Shown piece after piece: positions 31,262-41,189 of a stretch of 64,000 nucleotides of DNA (position 1 is the first letter of the stretch; every line of letters starts with the position of its first letter). Origin of the DNA: Lumbricus terrestris. Its lineage: Eukaryota; Annelida; Clitellata; Crassiclitellata; Lumbricidae. A program made the position numbers and the translations under genes. The stretch is taken from positions 90,553,908-90,617,907 of the forward strand of contig OX457036.1 of the NCBI GenBank assembly GCA_949752735.1. The letters are read 5' to 3'. The notes beneath the pieces are model-generated. The model was given only the letters and a program-made list of their open reading frames with translations. It was not told where the DNA came from and did not search any database.

Positions 31262-33777
31262 TGTGATAAAACAATGACGCGAGAGAAGTCCATTGCAAGT
31301 TCACTTATTTGCACATGGTAAAAGAACGAAATAAGAGAAGTCCAACTTCACTGTGTTTACGTGTTAAAAGAATGACGTAAGAACGATAAGATAGGTCCAA
31401 CTTCACTGTGCTTAACATGATAAAAGAATGACGTAAGAGAGGTTCAACTTCACTGTGCTTACATGATAAAAGAATGACGTAAGAAAGGTCCAACTTCACT
31501 GTGCTTTACGTGACAAAAGAATGACGTAAGAGAGATCCAACTTCACTGTGCTTTACGTGATAAAAGAATGACGTAAGAAAGGTTTAACTTCACTGTGCTT
31601 TACGTGATAAAAGAATGACGTAAGAAAGGTCCAACTTCACTGTGCTTTACGTGATAAAATAATGACGTAAGAAAGGTCCAACTTCACTGTGCTTACATGA
31701 TAAAAGAATGACGTAAGAAAGGTTCAACTTCACTGTGCTTACATGATAAAAGAATGACGTAAGAAAGGTCCAACTTCACTGTGCTTTACGTGATAAAAGA
31801 ATGACGTAAGAAAGGTCCAACTTCACTGTGCTTTACGTGATAAAAGAATGACGTAAGAGAGATCCAACTTCACTGTGCTTAACATGATAAAAGAATGACG
31901 TAAGAAAGGTCCAACTTCACTGTGCTTTACGTGATAAAAGAATGACGTAAGAAAGGTTCAACTTCACTGTGCTTTACGTGATAAAAGAATGACGTAAGAG
32001 AGATCCAACTTCACTGTGCCTTACATGATAAAAGAATGACGTAAGAAAGGTCCAACTTCACTGTGCTTAACATGATAAAAGAATGACGTAAGATAGGTCC
32101 AACTTCACTGTGCTTAACATGATAAAAGAATGACGTAAGAGAGGTTCAACTTCACTGTGCTTACATGATAAAAGAATGACGTAAGAAAGGTCCAACTTCA
32201 CTGTGCTTAACATGATAAAAGAATGACGTAAGATAGGTCCAACTTCACTGTGCTTAACATGATAAAAGAATGACGTAAGAGAGGTTCAACTTCACTGTGC
32301 TTACATGATAAAAGAATGACGTAAGAAAGGTCCAACTTCACTGTGCTTTACGTGATAAAAGAATGACGTAAGAAAGGTTCAACTTCACTGTGCTTCACGT
32401 GATAAAAGAATGACGTAAGAGAGATCCAACTTCAATGTGCTTTACATGATAAAAGGATAACGTAAGAGAAGTCCAACTTCACTGTGCTTAACATGATAAA
32501 AGAATGACGTAAGAGAGGTTCAACTTCACTGTGCTTACATGGTAAAAGAATGACGTAAGAAAGGTTCAATTTCACTGTGCTTACATGATAAAAGAATGAC
32601 GTAAGAAAGGTCCAACTTCACTCTGCTTAACATGATAAAAAAATGACGTAAGAGAAGTCCAACTTCACTGTGCTTAACATGATAAAAGAATGACGTAAGA
32701 AAGGTCCAACTTCACTGTGCTTACATGATAAAAGAATGACGTAAGAAAGGTCCAACTTCACTGTGCTTTACGTGATAAAAGAATGACGTAAGAGAGATCC
32801 AACTTCACTGTGCTTTACATGATCAAAGGATAACGTAAGAGAAGTCCAACTTCACTGTCCTTAACATGATAAAAGAATGACGTAAGAGAGGTTCAACTTC
32901 ACTGTGCTTACATGATAAAAGAATGACGTAAGAAAGGTCCAACTTCACTGTGCTTTACGTGATAAAAGAATGACGTAAGAAAGGTCCAACTTCACTGTGC
33001 TTTACGTGATAAAAGAATGACGTAAGAAAGGTCCAACTTCACTGTGCTTTACGTGACAAAAGAATGACGTAAGAGAGATCCAACTTCACTGTGCTTTACA
33101 TGATAAAAGGATAACGTAAGAGAAGTCCAACTTCACTGTGCTTACATGATAAAACAATGACCTAAGAGAGGTTCAACTTCACTGTGCTTACATGATAAAA
33201 GAATGACGTAAGAAAGGTCCAACTTCACTGTGCTTTACGTGATAAAAGAATGACGTAAGAGAGATCCAACTTCACTGTGCTTTACATGATAAAATGATAA
33301 CGTAAGAGCAGTCCAACTTCACTGTGCTTAACATGATAAAAGAATGACGTAAGAGAGGTCCAACTTCACTGTGCTTAACATGGAAAAAGAATGACGTAAG
33401 AGAGGTTCAACTTCACTGTGCTTACATGATAAAAGAATGACGTAAGAAAGGTCCAGCTTCACTGTGCTTTACGTGATAAAAGAATGACGTAAGAGAGATC
33501 CAACTTCACTGTGCTTTACATGATAAAAGGATAACGTAAGAGAAGTCCAACTTCACTGTGCTTAACATGATAAAAGAATGACGTAAGAGAGGTTCAACTT
33601 CACTGTGCTTACATGATAAAAGAATGACGTAAGAAAGGTTCAACTTCACTGTGCTTACATGATAAAAGAATGACGTAAGAAAGGTCCAACTTCACTGTGC
33701 TTAACATGATAAAAGAATGACGTAAGAAAGGTCCAACTTCACTGTGATTTACGTGATAAAAGAATGACGTAAGAGAG
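31262..33777. repeat. Satellite array, left block, about 47-bp monomers
   Basis: Roughly 50 tandem monomers built from CAACTTCACTGTGCTT, a variable TTACGT/TACAT/AACAT link, and GATAAAAGAATGACGTAAG. Variants (GGATAACGTAAGAGAAG and others) occur in recurrent order, giving higher-order structure. The left margin is diverged (31262-31340) and the right margin is cut by the LTR element. Every monomer carries a TGACGTAA octamer. Short minus-strand ORFs are repeat artefacts. Confidence 0.97.
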
Positions 33778-34797
33778 TGTAGCCTCCCATTTAAAAGCTG
33801 TTTTGCTGCGTTTAACAGGTATTGAGTAAATTACTAGACCTTTATTATCCTGGTTAAAAAGACACCAATAACTTCTATGAAAAGTGTATTCTATTAAAAT
33901 ATCGTTATGCACAAACAATCAAATAACCTATCTACTTAATTTGGCGTTGATTATTTATATTATTATTAATAGCTTATCTCTTCTCGACAGATGAAGTTCT
34001 TCTTATGAGTGAAGTTCAGCAACTTGTAGTCTGTTTGAAGAAATGCAACCAAGTGCTCTTGAATATATGATGCGGATAATAATACAACCACGAAGATCTT
34101 GCTCCAGGATGAAGAAAGACAACGTCGTTGATTATAGATATCGCCAGCACCAAATCTTCTTACGCGATGAAGTGAGATACGTCGCTTAACAGACGAACGC
34201 ACTCGAACACAACCAATGTCCACCAACGTGATATCGTCCAAACGAATATCAGTTTCTCTGCCAATCGCCAAATGTTCATCACACAACCCGTTCGACGAAA
34301 AATCACAACACGAGAGTTCCGAGCTCCTTCAAATGAACTCAACTCCGCTATTTAACGTCCTAGTTGTAATGCCTTCTTTGTAACGAAAGCGCATTCAACT
34401 ACCGTTCATCCGTGCCGCTAAATATGACTTAAGAAACGTCCGCCATAGCGATACGTCCTTCTTCCTTAGCGTTCAGCAACGGAATCAAACATTTTTCTTC
34501 AACCGTTACGTGACGTTGCACTAAAATCGTTATATTCGCTTCCGAGCGCTACCATTGGTTTGTTGACTTAATATCCCATGACAACGTTTTCGTTGCGTAA
34601 CTTTACGCGCTGTTGACACGCTAGTTCCTTGGTAACCGCCCCTAAGCTATATATTATTATTTATTTCGCCAAATTATTACACATCAAATTAAATCAACGC
34701 CAGTACTAAATTGACTAGCTTAACTCTTACTTATAATTAAGGATTAAACATTGTAATAAATTAGTTCAATAGATAATAGCGTATATAATTCGCTACA
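33778..34797 (-). repeat. 3' LTR of the Gmr1-like element
   Basis: On the element's strand it begins TGTAGCGAATTATATACGC and ends GGGAGGCTACA, a standard TG...CA terminus. A candidate AATAAA signal is the complement of 33841-33846. Directly upstream on the element's strand, the complement of about 34798-34812 holds the purine-rich AAGTAGGGGGTATT, the likely polypurine tract that primes plus-strand synthesis. Confidence 0.95.
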
Positions 34798-34962
34798 AAT
34801 ACCCCCTACTTCAAAAGTCTGTAATCAGGCTTTTAAAACTTACCTAATTATCTATTAGCTAATTATTCAACTACATCCTTACTCTACCTTTACAAAGCAA
34901 CACAATATAACTGAATTACATCTTATCTATATCTACTCATTGCATGCTACTGCTTTACTTAT

Positions 34963-37900
34963 TTAAGTAAGTCCTCTACTCAAATAATCAGAAACTACAT
35001 TACTGCTTCCCTTAATGTATCGTATTGTAAAGCAATAATTTTGAAGTGCAAGACTCCACCTCATGACTCTAGCATTTCTCATTCTTCCTTCCTTCATGTA
35101 CTGTAGTCCACAGTGGTCCGTCTCAATCACAAACTGCTTTCCACACAAATACCTATCAAACCGACTTATTCCCCACATTATCGCTAGACACTCTCTCTCT
35201 TCAACTGAATATCTCATTTCTCTCTCCAATAGTTTCCTACTCGCATACGCAACTGGATGGTTTATCCCTTCATACTGCTGTATCAGGACACAACCTATTC
35301 CTTTTCCCGAAGCGTCTGTTTGTATCACAAATTCCTTTTCCAAGTTTGGTAACTTAAGGATTGGTGTTTTAGCCAGTGCTGCCTTCAGCTGTCTAAAACT
35401 CTCATCTAACTCTTTGTTCCACTCGACATTATTAGGTGATAACTTCTTAGTAAGATCACTTAATGGTGCCATCAGTTCAGCACAATGAGGAATAAATTTT
35501 CTGTAGTAATTTATTGCTCCCAAGAAACTTCTTATTTGTTTCTTTGTCTTCGGTTGTGGCATGTCCACAATCTTATCAATTGATTCTCCTTTAGGACTGA
35601 TGTCGTCGTTGTTCAATGTATGGCCCAAGAAATCTATGCGACCATAGCCTAATGAACATTTCTTTGGTTTCAAAGTCAGGTGAGCATTTCTCACTCTTTG
35701 GAAAAATTCCCATAATATCTTTAAATGTTTAGTCCATCCTTCTGTATGAGCTAAGATATCATCAACATAACTCTCCAGATTCTCAGTTTTATGTAATATC
35801 TTCCTTATTAGTCTATTATAGCTGGATGCACTATTTACTAATCCAAAAGGTAAGACATTAAACTTATACAACCCACTTGCGCAAATAAAAGTCGTATAAT
35901 CCTTTGACTCTTCACTCATCGGAATTTGCCAGTAGCCTTTGCAAAAATCAAACTTGCTGTATATTTTGCTGCCACTAAGTTTGTTAAAGATATCTTCGTT
36001 CGACATCATCGGTTCTGGATCAAAAACTGTAACTTTGTTCAATTGTTTATAGTTGCAGCAAAGTCTATTACTTCCATCTGCCTTCTTTACTACTACAAGT
36101 GGTGCTGCGTAAGCTGCTTCTGATCTTTCAATAATCCCATTCTCCAACATTATCTCAATTTCCTTATCTATTTCAGACTGTAGATGATACGGAGTTGGAT
36201 ATGCTTTCATCCTAACAGGTTCATCGCTTGTAAGATGAATCTCGTGTTTCACCATGTCCGTTCTCCCCGGCTTATCTGTAAATATATCTTGATACTCTCT
36301 CAGTAACTTCTCTAATTCACCTCTCTGTTCATCTTCCATTTGTGGATTAATATCGACATCCTTGTACGTCTCAGTTTGCTTACCAACATACAAGTTCAAT
36401 ATCTCATCCTCTTCATCTTCACCTTCTTTGCCATCGTGTACAATAGCCGACACGTATGCTACTGTCTCAGAACCTGACAATTCTTCTTCATTCCTCTCAT
36501 GATACTTCTTTAGTATGTTAATGTGGTAAGTCTTCAGTTTACCACCATCAACCTCGACTTTATAATCGTAGTCTCCGATTTTCTCTCTGACAACAAATGG
36601 TCCTTGCCATTTTACAAGCATCTTATTATTGCAACTCGGTAGTAACAATAAGACTTTTTCTCCGATCTCCAGTTTTCTATATCGTGCTTTCTTATCGTAG
36701 TATTTTTTATTCTTCGCATTAGCCTTGTGAATTGCTTTCTGCGCCATGTTACACGTTTCCTCTATACGCTCTCGTAAATCTGTCATATATGTGTACACAT
36801 CCTTCACCTCGTCTTCCACCTTTTCGTTTGTCCACAGTTCCTTCAATATCTGTACCGGACCTCTACAAGATCTTCCGAAGATTAATTCGAAAGGCGTGTA
36901 TCCGTGGCTCTCGTGTACAGTATCTCGTAATGCAAAAAGTAGTGGTGCCAAGTACCTGTCCCACTCTTTTACTTGTTCACCTATCAGTTTTCTCAGTGTA
37001 GTCTTAATCGTTCCATTAAGACGTTCTACACAACCGTTTCCCATCGCGTGGTATGGACTGGTCATCGTATGCTTGATTAATAACATCTTGTTTACTTCGG
37101 CCATTAGTTCTGACGTAAACTGGCTTCCTCTATCTGTATGAATTCTTTGTGGTACGCCCATCCGACAGTAAAAGTTAAACAAGGCTTCCGCCACTTCCTC
37201 GGTACTTATACCTTTCAATGGTATCGCTTCAGGATATCTGGTGCTTAAGTCGATGATCGTTAATATATAACGATATCCTCTCATAGACATTGGCTCTATG
37301 GCTCCTATGATGTCTACACAGACATGTTTGAACGGCACATCCAGCACTGGAAGATGTCCCATCGGTGCCTTGTAATTCACTTTCTTATCGACTGCTTTCT
37401 GGCATACATCACAACTTAATATGTATCGCCGAACTTCTTGATTTATCCCTGGCCAATAAAATTCATTCACAATTTTATCGTGAGTCTTCTTCATGCCTAG
37501 ATGAGCTGACAGTAGCGAGTTATGTGCTACAGCTAGAACTTTGTTTCTCAACTGTTTCGGAACCATCAACTGCCACTTCGCTTCATCTTTCAATACTTCT
37601 TTCCATCTCCGGTACAACAATCCATCTTTCTTTACATACAACACTTTTTCTGTACTCTTCTCATCGCCATTCCACTCAGATGCTTTATCCCAGCAACTCT
37701 TCAATGTCTCATCTGTCTTCTGTAATTCCTTTATTTCTTTTGTAGTTATATTTAGGTCGGGCATTTCGGTGACCTTGAGTGGTTTATATTTCACCACTTT
37801 CTTCGACTCAGCTCTCGTTTCTATCGCTGCTGTCGTTTGATGTGCGTCACTGTTCATGACGTCATCACTTACAACTTTCTCTATTACGTCATCATACTCC

Positions 37901-39831
37901 GTGCTCATCTCATCACCCTCGAATCTTACTGTCTTCTTGGCATCTTGCCAACGTGAATTAGCATTCACAACTCTCTTGAGTATACCTTTATACCCAACTT
38001 TTTCTTGTTTCTCACTCACAATCGTCTCATCCACTTTCTCTCCTTTGTCACAATTAATCATATTTTCATCCGTGTTCTCATTCGTTACTGTATATTTTAA
38101 CCCTCTCACGCGTCCAATAATTATCGGCTTTACTGGTTCGTCCATAACCATTGCCTCAACTTCACCAGTAAAATACTCGCTCTCAATGTTCACATGGGCT
38201 GTAGGAAAACACCTTAAGCTCCCATCAACTAGGATGCAGTGCGTTTCCTTCCCAGTCAAATCACTATCCCTGATCAGCGATCTCCTCACAATACACGTAC
38301 TCGCTCCAGAATCGTAAAGACAATTGGCGTCTACTCCATTGACCTTCGCTTGACATTCGTCTATACTTTCAATGTCAATGCAACCATCTTTCCTTTCTGT
38401 AACTACCGTACTTGCTGCCATGTGTTTCGGTACTTCTTCTTTATCATTCCTACCCTGGCGTTCTACTGTTCTGTCAATTTCATTCGACTTCGTATTTTCA
38501 ATCGTCTGTACCGCCTTGTACGCCCTATTCTCGTAAATCTGTACGGCTGCAGCTGTGTGTTTAACAAACCCTTTGGCTTTATGCACACAATCAAATGCTT
38601 TATGACCTACTTTTCCGCACGCAAAACAAGTTATCTTGTGTTCCGCTGCCTGCTCTCTATCTCTACTAAATCCTCTATTCACATTTCCACTGTGATTTGT
38701 CTCTTTGTTCTGTCGCGTTTCAACTCTTCCTCTGTTTACATTTCCTTGGAATTTCTCTCTCGATTTCTCGTCAAATGACTTTCCATTACCTCTGTCATTA
38801 TTGAATCTCCCTTGAGGTTTCACAGAATTCTCGGCATATCTGTACCCATGAGCTTCAATGTAGGATTCTGCACATGTCAATGTGTCCTTTAAGCTCATTT
38901 TTCCTTTCTCTTTAATAAACATCCTCAACTCATTACTACAAGTGAGGAAAAATTGATCTTTTAGCAGTAGATCCTCGATTCCTTCGTAGGTCTGCTTAAA
39001 TCCTGCTTGTAGCAACCATTGCTGCAAGTATCGTTGCAATCTGTAAATGAAATTTGAAGGAGTCTCTCCTTGTTCCATCTTGCTAGTCTTAAACTTGTTA
39101 CGATACCCTCCTTCTGTTAACTGGAATCTTTTCAGGAGATGTCTCTTTAAACAATCGTAGTCTTGTGCTTCTTCAGCCGACAAACGCTGGTACACTTCTA
39201 ATGCTTTCGATTCTAGATGTCGCGCTAGCATCAGCGACCATACATCTCTTGGTATCTCGTATGTCGTACACGTCCGCTCAAATCTGAGTAGGTACGCATC
39301 AAGACAATCTTTAGCCTCGTTAAATATCGGGAATTTAATATTCTTCATTCCCTTATGACTTTGGTTTCCTTGGTGGTTGTCACCCATCGTCATATAGGAA
39401 TCTCCATCATCCCTGTTTCGTCCATCTCTCGATTCTATCTCTCTCAATCTCGCTTGAATCTCGAGTCTCTTAATCTCTAAAGCTTCACTCGCTTCTCTTG
39501 CAAGCCTCGCCTCAGTTGCTTCTCTTTCAAGTCTAATGTCGTTTGCTTCTCGCGTAAGCCTGGCTTCGGTCATCTCTGCTTCACGCATAAGCCTAACATT
39601 ATCTGCTTCGCGTATAAGTCTCACGTCAGCCATCCTCGCTATTTCTATTTCTTTCTCTCTAACAGCTTTAGCTTCTGCACGTAGCTCATTTTCCTTTTTC
39701 TCTTCTCGTTCATCCGCCCTCTGCTGTCTAAATTCGTTTTGTCTGTCTCTGACGAACGCCTTCAGCTCTTCGCCATCCAATGAGAGTGAACGTCCCATAT
39801 CAATCCACTGTTGCCAGTCTGTGACGGCCAT
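34963..39831 (-). CDS. Gag-Pol polyprotein of the Gmr1-like element, 1622 aa
   Basis: Makes capsid, protease, integrase, reverse transcriptase and RNase H for copying the element through RNA. Residues about 55-140 are an Arg/Glu/Ala-rich helix with repeated L-x-R-E-A units, probably coiled coil. About 165-345 is a capsid-like region including SNFIYRLQRYLQQWLL, DLLLKDQFFLTC and LRMFIKEKG, resembling the vertebrate SCAN domain. A CCHC knuckle (CFACGKVGHKAFDC) is at about 401-414. Protease LYDSGAST is at about 507-514. Integrase has a H-H-C-C finger (about 770-812) and the D, D, E residues in VDIIG (about 839), HTDRGSQF (about 898) and CVERLNGT (about 930). Reverse transcriptase has YVDDI (about 1354) and RNase H has QTDASGKGIG (about 1502). 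Gag and Pol share one frame with no shift or stop. ATG at 39831 is the first Met of the frame after the leader. All expected catalytic residues seen are intact. Confidence 0.95.
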   Translation of the reverse strand: MAVTDWQQWIDMGRSLSLDGEELKAFVRDRQNEFRQQRADEREEKKENELRAEAKAVREKEIEIARMADVRLIREADNVRLMREAEMTEARLTREANDIRLEREATEARLAREASEALEIKRLEIQARLREIESRDGRNRDDGDSYMTMGDNHQGNQSHKGMKNIKFPIFNEAKDCLDAYLLRFERTCTTYEIPRDVWSLMLARHLESKALEVYQRLSAEEAQDYDCLKRHLLKRFQLTEGGYRNKFKTSKMEQGETPSNFIYRLQRYLQQWLLQAGFKQTYEGIEDLLLKDQFFLTCSNELRMFIKEKGKMSLKDTLTCAESYIEAHGYRYAENSVKPQGRFNNDRGNGKSFDEKSREKFQGNVNRGRVETRQNKETNHSGNVNRGFSRDREQAAEHKITCFACGKVGHKAFDCVHKAKGFVKHTAAAVQIYENRAYKAVQTIENTKSNEIDRTVERQGRNDKEEVPKHMAASTVVTERKDGCIDIESIDECQAKVNGVDANCLYDSGASTCIVRRSLIRDSDLTGKETHCILVDGSLRCFPTAHVNIESEYFTGEVEAMVMDEPVKPIIIGRVRGLKYTVTNENTDENMINCDKGEKVDETIVSEKQEKVGYKGILKRVVNANSRWQDAKKTVRFEGDEMSTEYDDVIEKVVSDDVMNSDAHQTTAAIETRAESKKVVKYKPLKVTEMPDLNITTKEIKELQKTDETLKSCWDKASEWNGDEKSTEKVLYVKKDGLLYRRWKEVLKDEAKWQLMVPKQLRNKVLAVAHNSLLSAHLGMKKTHDKIVNEFYWPGINQEVRRYILSCDVCQKAVDKKVNYKAPMGHLPVLDVPFKHVCVDIIGAIEPMSMRGYRYILTIIDLSTRYPEAIPLKGISTEEVAEALFNFYCRMGVPQRIHTDRGSQFTSELMAEVNKMLLIKHTMTSPYHAMGNGCVERLNGTIKTTLRKLIGEQVKEWDRYLAPLLFALRDTVHESHGYTPFELIFGRSCRGPVQILKELWTNEKVEDEVKDVYTYMTDLRERIEETCNMAQKAIHKANAKNKKYYDKKARYRKLEIGEKVLLLLPSCNNKMLVKWQGPFVVREKIGDYDYKVEVDGGKLKTYHINILKKYHERNEEELSGSETVAYVSAIVHDGKEGEDEEDEILNLYVGKQTETYKDVDINPQMEDEQRGELEKLLREYQDIFTDKPGRTDMVKHEIHLTSDEPVRMKAYPTPYHLQSEIDKEIEIMLENGIIERSEAAYAAPLVVVKKADGSNRLCCNYKQLNKVTVFDPEPMMSNEDIFNKLSGSKIYSKFDFCKGYWQIPMSEESKDYTTFICASGLYKFNVLPFGLVNSASSYNRLIRKILHKTENLESYVDDILAHTEGWTKHLKILWEFFQRVRNAHLTLKPKKCSLGYGRIDFLGHTLNNDDISPKGESIDKIVDMPQPKTKKQIRSFLGAINYYRKFIPHCAELMAPLSDLTKKLSPNNVEWNKELDESFRQLKAALAKTPILKLPNLEKEFVIQTDASGKGIGCVLIQQYEGINHPVAYASRKLLEREMRYSVEERECLAIMWGISRFDRYLCGKQFVIETDHCGLQYMKEGRMRNARVMRWSLALQNYCFTIRYIKGSSNVVSDYLSRGLT

Positions 39832-40147
39832 TCTTACTTACTCACTTTCGTTAAGTAGTAATAAATTTAACGCTCAACTATGCGCTATACAATTTCACAA
39901 CCGCTTGCAGTAATTGTCAAATTACTGAGCGTTACGCTAGTGAGTTCTCTTTAACGTAATATAATCTCTGGTATACGTCACACAAGCAATAAGATTATCG
40001 CACCTGATCTAATGCTTAATCAAGACACGCGCTGCGCAATGTTGCGCTGGGCCTAACAACATTAAAATAGCATTCCATTTTATCAGTTTTGTCTCTTTAA
40101 AATAAATGTCAGTAATGTTCAATTCTACTAACAATTAATTGCTAATA

Positions 40148-40165
40148 TCCCGTGCGAGCATCCCA
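40148..40165 (-). other. Candidate primer-binding site
   Basis: Four bases inside the 5' LTR the element's strand reads TGGGATGCTCGCACGGGA. A PBS normally starts TGG next to the LTR, so position and start fit. I could not match it confidently to a particular tRNA from memory. Confidence 0.4.
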
Positions 40166-40169
40166 TCAT

Positions 40170-41189
40170 TGTAGCCTCCCATTTAAAAGCTGTTTTGCTG
40201 CGTTTAACAGGTATTGAGTAAATTACTAGACCTTTATTATCCTGGTTAAAAAGACACCAATAACTTCTATGAAAAGTGTATTCTATTAAAATATCGTTAT
40301 GCACAAACAATCAAATAACCTATCTACTTAATTTGGCGTTGATTATTTATATTATTATTAATAGCTTATCTCTTCTCGACAGATGAAGTTCTTCTTATGA
40401 GTGAAGTTCAGCAACTTGTAGTCTGTTTGAAGAAATGCAACCAAGTGCTCTTGAATATATGATGCGGATAATAATACAACCACGAAGATCTTGCTCCAGG
40501 ATGAAGAAAGACAACGTCGTTGATTATAGATATCGCCAGCACCAAATCTTCTTACGCGATGAAGTGAGATACGTCGCTTAACAGACGAACGCACTCGAAC
40601 ACAACCAATGTCCACCAACGTGATATCGTCCAAACGAATATCAGTTTCTCTGCCAATCGCCAAATGTTCATCACACAACCCGTTCGACGAAAAATCACAA
40701 CACGAGAGTTCCGAGCTCCTTCAAATGAACTCAACTCCGCTATTTAACGTCCTAGTTGTAATGCCTTCTTTGTAACGAAAGCGCATTCAACTACCGTTCA
40801 TCCGTGCCGCTAAATATGACTTAAGAAACGTCCGCCATAGCGATACGTCCTTCTTCCTTAGCGTTCAGCAACGGAATCAAACATTTTTCTTCAACCGTTA
40901 CGTGACGTTGCACTAAAATCGTTATATTCGCTTCCGAGCGCTACCATTGGTTTGTTGACTTAATATCCCATGACAACGTTTTCGTTGCGTAACTTTACGC
41001 GCTGTTGACACGCTAGTTCCTTGGTAACCGCCCCTAAGCTATATATTATTATTTATTTCGCCAAATTATTACACATCAAATTAAATCAACGCCAGTACTA
41101 AATTGACTAGCTTAACTCTTACTTATAATTAAGGATTAAACATTGTAATAAATTAGTTCAATAGATAATAGCGTATATAATTCGCTACA
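40170..41189 (-). repeat. 5' LTR of the Gmr1-like element
   Basis: Same length as the 3' LTR, and no difference was seen on reading. A TATATA-containing segment near 41040-41046 (complement) is a possible core promoter. A 106-codon ORF (40358-40678, and the same in the other LTR) has no recognisable domain and is probably chance. Confidence 0.95.

Larger units (their letters stand above)
33778..41189 (-). mobile_element. Complete Gmr1-like Ty3/gypsy LTR retrotransposon, 7.4 kb
   Basis: Two 1020-bp LTRs (33778-34797 and 40170-41189) flank a minus-strand Gag-Pol ORF. A 5-bp TSD GAGAG (33773-33777 and 41190-41194) is followed on each side by the interrupted satellite. The LTRs show no difference by eye and the ORF is uninterrupted, so insertion is recent and the copy may still be active. 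The pol order is protease, integrase, reverse transcriptase, RNase H, with integrase upstream as in Ty1/copia. Reverse transcriptase and integrase themselves are of Ty3/gypsy type. That combination defines the Gmr1 group, known mainly from deuterostome genomes. No envelope-like ORF is present. Confidence 0.93.

Noticed and set aside
33966..34286. 106-codon ORF present in both LTRs (also 40358-40678)
   Set aside because: It is identical only because the LTRs are the same sequence. No domain is recognisable, so it is not called as a gene.
33778..41189. Endogenous retrovirus with an envelope gene
   Set aside because: There is only one Gag-Pol ORF. Nothing between pol and the 3' LTR (34798-34962) could encode an envelope.
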